From Coriobacteriales bacterium (lineage in GTDB: Bacteria > Actinomycetota > Coriobacteriia > Coriobacteriales > UBA8131): DNA of 47,186 bases. Both the position numbers and the translations under genes were made by a program. The stretch lies in the NCBI GenBank assembly GCA_031282405.1, contig JAITDU010000054.1:1-47186 (forward strand). Reading direction: 5' to 3'. The notes below the pieces were generated by a model. That model made no database searches. It saw nothing but the letters and a program-made list of their open reading frames with translations, and was not told the DNA's origin. Positions 1 to 7,698 of the stretch are shown here, piece by piece. Position 1 is the first letter of the stretch; each line of letters starts with the position of its first letter.

Positions 1-111
1 TTTTCCTGCCCGTCCAGGCACACCATATTGGGATTTTGGAATCTTGTGGCTTGTTCAGGCTGGATCAGGGAAGAATTATTCGTGAGACCTCACTACAATT
101 CGACTCAGAAT
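1..111. mobile_element. End of an insertion sequence (left window edge)
   Basis: Positions 88-111, read on the minus strand, give ATTCTG-N5-AATTGTAGTGAGG. The same 24-nt pattern occurs on the plus strand at 47074-47097, at the other window edge. In both places an otherwise good gene stops inside it, and beyond the shared motif the two sequences differ. That is what the two different ends of one IS type would look like, sharing only the terminal inverted repeat. A possible minus-strand start codon lies at 26-24 but too little is present to name a transposase. The IS family is not identified. Confidence 0.6.
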
Positions 112-302
112 ATCAGAAGTAAAGCACCACCAATGAGCAGTTGGTTGCGATACGATGCGCGCAGGCGCATCAGCTGTGCGTCGCGGCTGTGCTCGGCCGG
201 CAGACTAACGCCGAACAGTTCGGTGCGTCGCGTGTAATAGGGCACAAAGGCAAAGCAGAGTATCAAAAGCAGATCAATGGTGAGGAGCATAGCGAGCAGC
301 AT
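105..302 (-). pseudogene. DUF1648-like membrane protein, 5' fragment cut by IS
   Basis: The 65 readable residues start 4 nt after the GntR stop codon, with AAAGGA as ribosome binding site. They hold one membrane helix (about 4-20), then a PYYTRRTELFGVSLP stretch that resembles the conserved N-terminus of DUF1648-type membrane proteins, which are normally several hundred residues with more helices. A second helix begins at about residue 54 and is interrupted. The stop codon at 105-107 lies inside the IS terminal motif, so it is supplied by the insertion. A YtrA-type regulator followed by a membrane gene is a usual pairing, so this was probably the regulator's partner or target. Function unknown. 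Confidence 0.6.
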
Positions 303-306
303 GAGT

Positions 307-822
307 CTATCCTTTCTGGCCGAGGTCAGGGGAGACAGTAGGTGCGTGGGTTTCGACTGCGGGTACAGGCGAGGCAGCCGGGATAGTCGAAGCGGGCGTG
401 GCGGTGAGAGCAAAAGCGGTAGAAGCGGCAGCAGTGCCAGACGGGGCAAAGACGCGAGATGCGGCAATGGCGTTATTAACCGACGCTTGAAACAATTCCT
501 CGCCGATACCCTGACTGCGCGCTTCGATAAATAGACGGGCAAGTGTGGCTTCAAGCTGTACAAGATAGCTGGTCGTATAGGTGGGCGGTGCCACAACCCG
601 TACACCTTTGCGCCCGTAGACACCCAGGTAACCTTCGTCTTCCAGCACCTTATAAGCTTTGTTTACCGTATGCAGATTAATGCCCAAATCGACCGCAAGG
701 CGTCGCACCGAAGGAAGGCGGTCGCCCTCTACAAGTTCTCCGCGCACAAGTGCGTCAACAATCTGATTACGCAGTTGCAGATAGATGGGGATATCGCTGG
801 ACGGTTCTATTGCAAGAAACAT
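307..822 (-). CDS. GntR-family transcriptional regulator, YtrA subfamily
   Basis: The 171-aa protein has the GntR winged helix at residues 11-75 (IPIYLQLRNQIVDAL, then RLPSVRRLAVDLGINLHTVNKAY). After it comes only a short C-terminal region (about 80-120) instead of a full effector domain, which is the YtrA layout. The last 45 residues are Ala/Pro/Thr-rich and probably disordered. The start at 822 is chosen because AAGGAG lies just upstream and the family's N-terminus begins there; an upstream in-frame extension reaching 960 has no homology features. A palindrome over its own promoter suggests autoregulation. It is transcribed toward the interrupted DUF1648-like gene. The effector is unknown; YtrA proteins often control ABC transporters or membrane proteins in response to envelope stress. 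Confidence 0.88.
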   Translation of the reverse strand: MFLAIEPSSDIPIYLQLRNQIVDALVRGELVEGDRLPSVRRLAVDLGINLHTVNKAYKVLEDEGYLGVYGRKGVRVVAPPTYTTSYLVQLEATLARLFIEARSQGIGEELFQASVNNAIAASRVFAPSGTAAASTAFALTATPASTIPAASPVPAVETHAPTVSPDLGQKG

Positions 823-836
823 AGGTGACTCCTTTT

Positions 837-859
837 TTGTTATAGCTATAGTATAACAA
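837..859. promoter_or_regulatory. Palindromic operator, probable GntR/YtrA self-site
   Basis: TTGTTATA-N7-TATAACAA forms a perfect 8-bp inverted repeat 15 nt upstream of the gntR start codon. It overlaps the predicted -10 region, so a bound dimer would block transcription. AT-rich operators of this spacing are typical of YtrA-type regulators. That this protein binds here is inference from position and symmetry. Confidence 0.7.
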
Positions 860-876
860 ATAGAACAGTCTGTCAA
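848..876 (-). promoter_or_regulatory. gntR promoter
   Basis: On the minus strand TTGACA (876-871) is followed after 17 nt by TACTAT (853-848). The -35 is a perfect sigma-70 consensus. The -10 lies within the palindrome at 837-859. Confidence 0.6.
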
Positions 877-920
877 GGAGTTTTGTATTGACGCACGATT
901 ACACGTTGTGCTGATGTGCC

Positions 921-3251
921 TTAGCTTCGCGCTGCGCTGCTGGCTTTGGCAACACGACAAGGGATACGGCGGTGCAAGGGGGTACCCAGCTCGTCACGAT
1001 GGCTCGTTTTGCTGAGGTAATTCGCGTTCACGCCGCGCTGCACACCGTCATATATGAGCCCAAAACCGTGTTGCAGATACAGGCACCCGGGCCGTGCGCG
1101 TAAAGACACCTCCACCTCAACTTCGACAGCGCTCGCCTCGGTGGCAATCTCTATCTTCTCCCCATCCTCAATGTCAAGTTGAGCGGCATCTGTGGGACTC
1201 ATAAGGACGACGCCCCAGCGAAGGTCCTCGTTCCACACGGGGTTTCGCTGCAGGGTGTTAGCGTTGACGGGCGCATGCAATCCTAAGTGCAGTATAAAGG
1301 GGTATTCATCGGGCAACACAAGTGCGGCCGACTCAGAGGCGGGCTCAACGGCATGCACGCGCTGGACCAACTCTTCGATGTAGACGTGGATGCGCTTATC
1401 CGGATGTGCGATGAGGTCGAACTGATCGCCGGCGAGCCTGCTTAAAACGAAGCCATGGGGGTTGTCCAGAACTGCCCGCATGAGCACGTCGTAGCGGTCG
1501 GACTCGTTCCAAAGATGCCCGGCAGTGCGTGTTCCTTCGATGATACTCGGCGAGGCGTTTCGCACAAGCAGGTACATCGCCGCCAGGTTGAAGGAGCCGA
1601 GTGCCCTGCCGAGTGTCGCAGCAACAACAAAGGGCAACACCGCCGCGTGCTCAGGATGCTCACGCACGTGTGCGTTCAAAGCACAGTCAAAGGTGTCATA
1701 ACTCCCAGATGCCGCGGCTTCGTGCAACGCACGTGGAAGGTCCGGCACGAGCCCCATGCGCTCGGCCATCTCAAAGTAAATCTGACAGGTTTCATGCGCC
1801 TCGTCAGAAAGCGGCTCCAAAATAGGCGGGCGCAGGTGGAAATAAAGATCGGGATGAGAGAAGGTAAAGGTGTTGAAGTCATAAGACTCGATATAGGCAC
1901 GTGCCGGAAGCACGTATTTACAACACCGCGCCGTTTCGTCGAATACGGAGTTTATTGACACACTCAACTCAAGCGCCGAAAGCGCCGCTTCATAGGATTT
2001 TGAGTCGGGATAAGAACGGGCGGGGTTACAACCGCCGATGAAAGTGGCACGGATACGCTCGGGAGTATCGCTCAGTACCTCTTCGGGATAGATGGCCGGA
2101 GGCAGCATCCCGCATATAGTGAACATGCCATTTATGGCCGAGCGCAACGTTGCAGGATCACGCTCGTCGGTGTGCGGTTTAGATCTGAGAGCGGCACCAA
2201 AACATGCCGCGCCCTCTACACACAGACGACCGATCACAGCTTGCAACAGATAGAGCATATAGAGGTTGATGGTGGAGTTGCGGTTCATAAACAACCCGAG
2301 GTCTTTACGAAAGGCCGATTTTGTTGTTGCAAGAATGTGGGTTGCCTCAAAAACCTTCTCTTCGTCAAGCCCACAGGCGCAGACGGCATCTTGCCAGGCA
2401 AAGCCCTCAAAGAGCGGCCTGACACGTTCCCAACCTTCTACATGTTCAGCAAGGTAACCCTCATTGAGCCAGCCTTGTTCGATAACCAATGCGAGCATTG
2501 CCTTTAACAAAAGCGAATCGGTGCCGGGAATAAGCGGCAGATGAATGTCTGCTATCTCCGCCGTCTCGCTCAGGCGCGGGTCGATGACGATGAGTGTGCG
2601 CCTGGGGTCTTTGGCAACACGCCTGAGTTCAACAGGGGCGCGCGGTATCTGGTGGCTCGTCATACCGTTCCATCCCCAGACGACCATCGTTTCGGCGTGC
2701 TCAATATCAGGCTCGGTACCCAGCCCCTGCTGCCCAAAGAGGCGTCCTTCTACCCACCAGAGGTTAGAGAACTCCTGCAGGCCGGAGCTGTAATGGTAGC
2801 CCACACCTAAAAGCCGGTTCAGCGTCGCGCCGTACGGTCCCTCGAACATGCCTCCCATAGAGCCGCCACCCATATAGGCAAAGGCCTTCGGGCCATACTC
2901 CTCGCGAATCTTAAGTGCTTTTTCGGCGATTTCGTCGAGCGCCTCATCCCAGCTTACGCGAATGTGGCTTGGGTAAGGGCTCGAAGTGTGACCAGAGAAA
3001 CTTGTCCCGTCCACCTTCTTAAGCGGATAGGAGATACGATCAGCATTGTGGACATAGTATGCCATACGCAGCCCCTTGCGGCACATATAGCCCCTGCTGC
3101 GCGGATTCGACTTATCGGGTCTCACCTTGATGATGCGGTTTTCCTCCACGGTATACAGTGCTCCACAGTTGATTTGGCAGAGCTGACAGGCTCCTGCCTT
3201 CTCCACACGCTCAACACTCTCCACACATTCAATGCTTTTTTTGCTCACCAT
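921..3251 (-). CDS. Molybdopterin-dependent oxidoreductase, catalytic subunit
   Basis: This DMSO-reductase superfamily protein is about 776 aa from the start used here. It opens with a 4Fe-4S site (CQLCQINC, with a fourth Cys in GYMCRKG), followed by the Mo-bisMGD domains (the PRRTLIVIDPRLSETAEIAD region, the FIGGCNPARSYPDS region) and a C-terminal molydopterin dinucleotide-binding domain ending near LQHGFGLIYDG. No Tat signal is visible, so it is probably cytoplasmic. No Fe-S or membrane subunit is next to it, so the electron partner and substrate are unknown. The divergent neighbour mobA makes its cofactor. The start is uncertain: ATG 3251 has no well-spaced ribosome site. The best-placed start, ATG 3346 behind AAGGAG, is out of frame because of a 10-G run (see the separate entry). 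Confidence 0.85.
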   Translation of the reverse strand: MVSKKSIECVESVERVEKAGACQLCQINCGALYTVEENRIIKVRPDKSNPRSRGYMCRKGLRMAYYVHNADRISYPLKKVDGTSFSGHTSSPYPSHIRVSWDEALDEIAEKALKIREEYGPKAFAYMGGGSMGGMFEGPYGATLNRLLGVGYHYSSGLQEFSNLWWVEGRLFGQQGLGTEPDIEHAETMVVWGWNGMTSHQIPRAPVELRRVAKDPRRTLIVIDPRLSETAEIADIHLPLIPGTDSLLLKAMLALVIEQGWLNEGYLAEHVEGWERVRPLFEGFAWQDAVCACGLDEEKVFEATHILATTKSAFRKDLGLFMNRNSTINLYMLYLLQAVIGRLCVEGAACFGAALRSKPHTDERDPATLRSAINGMFTICGMLPPAIYPEEVLSDTPERIRATFIGGCNPARSYPDSKSYEAALSALELSVSINSVFDETARCCKYVLPARAYIESYDFNTFTFSHPDLYFHLRPPILEPLSDEAHETCQIYFEMAERMGLVPDLPRALHEAAASGSYDTFDCALNAHVREHPEHAAVLPFVVAATLGRALGSFNLAAMYLLVRNASPSIIEGTRTAGHLWNESDRYDVLMRAVLDNPHGFVLSRLAGDQFDLIAHPDKRIHVYIEELVQRVHAVEPASESAALVLPDEYPFILHLGLHAPVNANTLQRNPVWNEDLRWGVVLMSPTDAAQLDIEDGEKIEIATEASAVEVEVEVSLRARPGCLYLQHGFGLIYDGVQRGVNANYLSKTSHRDELGTPLHRRIPCRVAKASSAARS

Positions 3252-3295
3252 GCACGCCGTGCCGGCATCGCCTCCAAGAGATCGTCCGCCAACCT

Positions 3296-3355
3296 CTAAA
3301 GAGTTAGGCCACGACCCCCCCCCCTTCCGCAAACTCGACCTTTCATGACTGCTCC
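3296..3355 (-). promoter_or_regulatory. Alternative start with ribosome site and poly-G tract (possible phase switch)
   Basis: On the minus strand AAGGAG stands 5 nt before an ATG at 3346. Seven codons later comes a run of ten G (3324-3315). As given, this frame stops at a TAG (3298-3296) after 16 codons. With 11 or 8 G the same ATG reads directly into the molybdopterin oxidoreductase frame (WPNSLEVGG..., then the MVSKK start used above). A long G run just after a strong start is the usual layout of a slipped-strand on/off switch. A sequencing or assembly miscount of the run is the main alternative. Confidence 0.55.
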
Positions 3356-3556
3356 TTCCGCTTGGTCCCGATGACGTGACCAATGTGACATTTTAGCCCT
3401 ACAAAGCATATATTAGCATAGGCTCGCCCAGTAACGCACGACAGAATTGGTAGCACCGCAGCACACAGAACTGGCTGCCACATCCGGCTAACCTATCCAG
3501 AGCGCAAGGCGATGAGCACCGGCTAGCTCGCCCAGAGCACAAAGCAACGAACATGA

Positions 3557-3562
3557 TATAAT
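3557..3562 (+). promoter_or_regulatory. mobA -10 element, probably leaderless transcript
   Basis: A perfect TATAAT ends 9 nt before the mobA ATG at 3572. Transcription would then start at or within about 3 nt of the start codon. There is no Shine-Dalgarno sequence before this ATG, which agrees with a leaderless mRNA, a common mode in Actinomycetota. No clear -35 is seen. Confidence 0.55.
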
Positions 3563-3571
3563 TTTGTTACC

Positions 3572-4279
3572 ATGAATAATGACCTGACGGTAGTCATACA
3601 GGCGGGCGGTGAATCCAAGCGCATGGGCAAACCCAAGGCGTTGGTCACCTTTTGCGGCGTGCCGCTGGTGTGCCGCGGACTCAAACGCCTGGGGAGTATT
3701 GCTGATCAACTGATTGTTACCTCCAATGACCGAGCCAGTTTGGATTTTCTCTGTCCTGATGTGACGATGGATAAGCTGGAGTTGCACAGCGACATAGTGG
3801 ACAGCCGTGGCGCGCTCACGGGCATTCACACGGCCTTGCACTATGCCAAACATCCCTATGTGGCTATCATAGCCTGCGACATGATATTTCCCTCGGCCCC
3901 GCTGCTTTTGGCTGAGAAGAACGCTCTGGCGACCAGTGGGGCGGATGTTGCCGTACCCAAGACCCATCATGGGTATGAGCCCTTTCACGCTGTCTATCGA
4001 CGCGAAAGCTGCCTACCGTTGGTACTCCGGGCCCTTGACCTTGGCGAGACGCGCGCTACAAGTTGGTTTAGTCAAGCTAAAATACTGGAATTCTCGCCAG
4101 AGATGGTCTCTGAGAGCGATCCGCGTGGGGGGTCTTTCGTTAATGTTAATACCCCGGAAGAGTTAGAGCGAATCGAGAAACGAGTCATGAGGGGCGAGAT
4201 GACCAAGCGGGGCGATGAGCCTTTGTCAGTACCGTCCAGCGATAAACAGAGCTTTGCCTGCGGTTATATACGACCCTGA
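3572..4279 (+). CDS. mobA: Molybdenum cofactor guanylyltransferase MobA
   Basis: The 235-aa protein has the NTP-transferase signature near its N-terminus (QAGGESKRMGKPKA, residues 10-23; the Lys contacts the nucleotide), the GALTGIHTAL loop and an ACDMIF metal-site motif. MobA links GMP to molybdopterin to make the guanine dinucleotide form used by DMSO-reductase-family enzymes. The divergent oxidoreductase at 921-3251 is such an enzyme, so the pair makes functional sense. The first residue is often Leu in the family; here the signature begins with Gln. About 35 residues at the C-terminus (after EKRVMRGE) lie outside the fold. It has no ribosome site and a TATAAT right upstream, so it is probably translated leaderless. 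It is followed after 42 nt by upp. Confidence 0.88.
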   Translation: MNNDLTVVIQAGGESKRMGKPKALVTFCGVPLVCRGLKRLGSIADQLIVTSNDRASLDFLCPDVTMDKLELHSDIVDSRGALTGIHTALHYAKHPYVAIIACDMIFPSAPLLLAEKNALATSGADVAVPKTHHGYEPFHAVYRRESCLPLVLRALDLGETRATSWFSQAKILEFSPEMVSESDPRGGSFVNVNTPEELERIEKRVMRGEMTKRGDEPLSVPSSDKQSFACGYIRP

Positions 4280-4321
4280 GGATCAGTTTGCCCTACACAA
4301 ACCAGAACGGAGTGGTACGGA

Positions 4322-4972
4322 ATGCGCTTTGAAGTGATAGACCACCCCTTGGTGGCCCATAAGCTAAGACTGCTACGCTCGGTGGATACTCCCACGGAGG
4401 TGTTCAGGGTCGTTACGAACGAGTTGGTTGCGTTGTTGGCCTATGAGGCTACGCGCAATGTCAAGACCGAGATTGTTGAGGTCACTACTCCGATAGCACA
4501 GGCGACGGGCATCCACCTCTCGCGTAGTCCTCGCCCCATCATCGTGCCTATCCTGCGGGCCGGTCTGGGAATGTTGGACGGGATGATCCACTCCATGCCC
4601 ACAGCCGAGGTCGGCTTTTTGGGAATACGACGCGATGAACAGACATTGGAGCCGATTACCTATGCCAATCGATTGCCTGATGACCTCAAAGGCCGCCAGT
4701 GTTATATCATCGACCCAATGCTGGCCACCGGTGGTACACTCGTCGACACCGTGAACTATCTCTACGTGCGTGGTGCCCGTGACATCACTGCCATCTGCAT
4801 CCTGGCTGCACCGGAGGGTGTCGCTGCTGTGCAAGCGTCGGCGAAGCACGCCTTTGCCGATGTCAACCTCAGTGTATTCACCGCGGCCTTAGACGAACGC
4901 CTGGACGAACGCGGCTTCATCGTTCCTGGGCTGGGAGATGCCGGTGACAGGCTCTATGGCACAGTAGACTAG
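4322..4972 (+). CDS. upp: Uracil phosphoribosyltransferase
   Basis: The 216-aa protein, normal length for Upp, converts uracil and PRPP to UMP in pyrimidine salvage. It has the PRPP loop ([13 protein letters not shown], residues 128-140), the conserved PIILPILRAG-like stretch (about 72-81) and the uracil-binding C-terminus ([18 protein letters not shown]). It lies upstream of the uracil permease uraA, so uptake and salvage are encoded together, separated by 326 nt. A degenerate copy of its last 27 nt occurs 57 nt downstream (5002-5028). Confidence 0.95.
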   Translation: MRFEVIDHPLVAHKLRLLRSVDTPTEVFRVVTNELVALLAYEATRNVKTEIVEVTTPIAQATGIHLSRSPRPIIVPILRAGLGMLDGMIHSMPTAEVGFLGIRRDEQTLEPITYANRLPDDLKGRQCYIIDPMLATGGTLVDTVNYLYVRGARDITAICILAAPEGVAAVQASAKHAFADVNLSVFTAALDERLDERGFIVPGLGDAGDRLYGTVD

Positions 4973-5028
4973 GTTTTAGGTTTTAGAGAGAGGCCCGCCT
5001 CTGACAGGCTCTGCGGCACAGCTGACTA
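4945..5028 (+). repeat. Imperfect duplication of the upp 3' end
   Basis: A 27-nt unit at 4945-4971 (TGACAGGCTCT...GACTA, the end of upp including its stop region) recurs at 5002-5028 with four mismatches. Between them lies a short tandem AGGTTTT. It looks like a decayed local duplication. Confidence 0.6.
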
Positions 5029-5298
5029 AGCGTCTGCGAGTCGCCAACATCAAAGCCTGCAGGCGTAGGATGGACATCGCGGGCGCAAAGCGCAAAACGA
5101 AGCCGTAAACGTATAACGAATACGGCTGACACAAAGCGAGTCTCACGGCCTGGAGGTTGAGTATCGCGGGCCGGAGGATACGTACTACAGCACAAAACGA
5201 ATACAGTCGGCACAGAATGGATACTAAAGGCTGGAGAACTACTGATACGCAAAGGTGGCGGCACTACAGCAGACCGCCCCGCAGGATTTGGAGGAGTT
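4973..5298. other. upp-uraA intergenic region without a gene
   Basis: Apart from the upp-end copy, this stretch has loosely repeated GC-rich phrases (for example ATCGCGGGC twice and AAAACGAA twice). I see no riboswitch, no PyrR-type antiterminator and no terminator with a T run. The only clear signal is GGAGGAG at 5289-5295, the uraA ribosome site. Confidence 0.5.
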
Positions 5299-6651
5299 AT
5301 GGCTGATAAAGGACTGTTCAACTGGAAACTGTACAAAGACGGCAAAACACTTGGTGACACAGACGTTGTCAGTCCGGACGAGCGACTGACTTGGCTGAGA
5401 ACCACCGGCATTGGCCTGCAACACATTGTGGCCATGTTCGGCGCAACGTTCCTGGTGCCCCTCCTCACGGGCTTCTCCCCGGCTACGACCTTGTTCTTCT
5501 CGGCAATAGCTACGATACTGTTCTTGCTGATTACAAGAAACCGCGTACCCAGTTATCTGGGGAGCAGCTTCGCTTTCATCGCGCCGATTATCGCGGCCAA
5601 GGCCGGTGGCATAGGCGTGGCGGTGTTCGGCATATTCATAACCGGTGTGCTGTTGGCACTGATCGGCCTTTTGGTAACGAGAGTGGGCACACGCTGGATC
5701 AACGTGCTGATGCCACCAGTGGTAACGGGCACAATCGTAGCCTTGATCGGTTTTAACCTGGCGCCGGCTGCCTATAACAATTTCATGGTGTCGCCGATAA
5801 CGGCTACGGTGACCCTGGCATCCATCGTGCTGATTTCGGCGTTGTTTAAGGGGCTTATCGGCCGTCTGTCCATCTTGCTGGGGGTGCTTATCGGCTATGT
5901 GTGCGCGGTCACACGCGGCGAGGTGGACTTTAGCGGCGTGAATGACGCGGCCTGGTTTGGACTGCCACAGTTCGTTGCTCCCGAGCCGGTATTTTCGATA
6001 GTGCCGATGTTCCTACCCGTGGTGCTGGTATTGATTGCCGAGAATATCGGGCATATCAAATCTGTGGCCGTGATGACCGGTAAGGACCTGGACGGATCTA
6101 TTGGCTGGGCGCTGTTCTCTGATGGTTTAGGCACGACGCTGGCCGGCCTGGGTGGCGGTTCGGGCACCACGACTTATGCCGAGAATATCGGTGTGATGGC
6201 GGCTACAAAGGTTTATTCGACAGCGGCCTACTGGGTCGCCGGAGGTGGAGCGCTGCTGCTCAGCCTTTGCCCCAAGTTCGGAGCGGCCGTGGCCTCGGTG
6301 CCCGGTGGGGTCTTAGGCGGTGCTACGGTACTGCTCTACGGCATGATCGGTATGCTGGGCGTGCGCATCTGGGTAGAGAATAAGGTGGACTTCTCCAAAT
6401 CTATCAACATCACGACAGCGGCCATACCGCTGGTCATCGGTATCGCTGATTTTACGTTGCAATTTGGCAATTCCACGCTGACCGGCATCGCCGTGGGTAC
6501 GCTGGCGGCACTCCTCGTTTACCATGTGATCAATCTGCTCAACAAAGCCCGAGGTATCGACAATGTAGACCCCTTGATGGCCGCCGAGCTTGAGAGTCCG
6601 GCTTTAGATAAACTATCGGAAGAGACACCCCGTAAGATTCAGGAGGAATAG
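5299..6651 (+). CDS. uraA: Uracil:proton symporter (NCS2 family)
   Basis: The 450-aa membrane protein has about 14 hydrophobic segments. It matches the NCS2 nucleobase transporters of the uracil branch: GLQHIVAMFGATFLVPLLTG near residue 36, the LGSSFAFIAPI motif near 92, and the signature ALIAENIGHIKSV-type stretch (here VLIAENIGHIKSVAVMTG) with the GGGSGTTTYAENIGVM region around 290, which forms the substrate site. It starts behind a strong GGAGGAG. Its stop overlaps the start of the next gene by one base, so it is probably co-transcribed with the glycosyltransferases even though the functions differ. Its role is uracil import for salvage by Upp. Confidence 0.92.
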   Translation: MADKGLFNWKLYKDGKTLGDTDVVSPDERLTWLRTTGIGLQHIVAMFGATFLVPLLTGFSPATTLFFSAIATILFLLITRNRVPSYLGSSFAFIAPIIAAKAGGIGVAVFGIFITGVLLALIGLLVTRVGTRWINVLMPPVVTGTIVALIGFNLAPAAYNNFMVSPITATVTLASIVLISALFKGLIGRLSILLGVLIGYVCAVTRGEVDFSGVNDAAWFGLPQFVAPEPVFSIVPMFLPVVLVLIAENIGHIKSVAVMTGKDLDGSIGWALFSDGLGTTLAGLGGGSGTTTYAENIGVMAATKVYSTAAYWVAGGGALLLSLCPKFGAAVASVPGGVLGGATVLLYGMIGMLGVRIWVENKVDFSKSINITTAAIPLVIGIADFTLQFGNSTLTGIAVGTLAALLVYHVINLLNKARGIDNVDPLMAAELESPALDKLSEETPRKIQEE

Positions 6652-7679
6652 TGCGCGAGGGCACCCCGGCAGTCTCGGTGATAATTCCAGCTTACAACGC
6701 TGCTGCCTATATCGAACAATGTCTTAATAGTATATTAGTACAAACACTCTCTGATATCGAGGTGATCGTCGTCGATGACGGTTCCAGCGATGCCACACCG
6801 CGCATTCTCGCTGACTACGCCCGCATCGACACGCGTCTGACCACACTCGCTCAAGAACATGGATTCGCGGGCCGCGCTCGCAATCTTGGCATGCAGCAGG
6901 CCCGAGGAGAGTATCTGGCCTTTCTCGATGCCGACGACTTTTTCGAACCACAGATGCTGGAACGCATGCTTTTGGCCGCTCGTACCGATGACCTCGACGT
7001 AGCACTGTGCCGTGCCGACAGCTACGATGTCAACAACAACACGAGCGCGCCTTTGGACTATGCCATCAAACACCTGGAGCCTGGCGTGGTCTACAGCGCT
7101 GACGACCTTACAGATTGGCTGTTTCGTTACAGCATCGGCTGGCCTTGGGACAAACTGTTCCGACGAGAATTCATCGCCGCAACCGGACTGCGCTATCCTC
7201 CCCTTAAAACCAGCGAGGACGCGTATTTCGTGTTTATGGCACTCGCGCTGGCCCAGCGCCTGGCACTCGTGGACGCAGTGCTCGTCCACCACCGCGTAGG
7301 CAACGTTGCCTCCAATGAGAATTCACGTTTTGCATCCTGGCAAGACGCGCTCACCGCCGAGGAGCTTATCGAAGATGCACTCAAAACCCGTGGACTCTGG
7401 AAAAAGTTAGAGCCTGCTTACTTAGCCTGGATACTCGATTTCAACATCTGGAACTTTGAGACACTTACCGGGCCGGCGCAAGAACAGTTCTATGTGGCCA
7501 TGCGCGAAAAACTGCTTGCCTACGGTAGCGGGTTTCCGCCTAAAGATAGATTATTTTATCCCTACCAGGCCGCCTATCTGCGTATAATTTTGGACAACCC
7601 TACACCGACAAAGGCACTGCGCGCCTCGCGTTTGCCGCGTGTTCTGGTGCCGCTGTTTTCTACCCTTAGTAAGCAATAA
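6651..7679 (+). CDS. Glycosyltransferase family 2
   Basis: The 342-aa protein starts with GTG overlapping the uraA stop. A GT-A fold is clear: VSVIIPAYNAAAYIEQCL at residues 8-25, the nucleotide-sugar loop VVDDGSSDATP (40-50), a DAD metal motif in FLDADDF (91-97) and a SED-type motif in KTSEDAYF around 185. Substrates cannot be read from the sequence. It lacks membrane helices, so it probably works at the cytoplasmic face on a lipid-linked or wall glycan. It sits with a second GT2 gene and a multi-pass protein (next entries), which suggests one surface-glycan operon. Confidence 0.9.
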   Translation: MREGTPAVSVIIPAYNAAAYIEQCLNSILVQTLSDIEVIVVDDGSSDATPRILADYARIDTRLTTLAQEHGFAGRARNLGMQQARGEYLAFLDADDFFEPQMLERMLLAARTDDLDVALCRADSYDVNNNTSAPLDYAIKHLEPGVVYSADDLTDWLFRYSIGWPWDKLFRREFIAATGLRYPPLKTSEDAYFVFMALALAQRLALVDAVLVHHRVGNVASNENSRFASWQDALTAEELIEDALKTRGLWKKLEPAYLAWILDFNIWNFETLTGPAQEQFYVAMREKLLAYGSGFPPKDRLFYPYQAAYLRIILDNPTPTKALRASRLPRVLVPLFSTLSKQ

Positions 7680-7698
7680 GTAACAAGGAGTCTGTTTT

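Noticed and set aside
4973-5298. Riboswitch or PyrR antiterminator before uraA
   Set aside because: No conserved PyrR-binding loop, no terminator/antiterminator pair and no T run seen.
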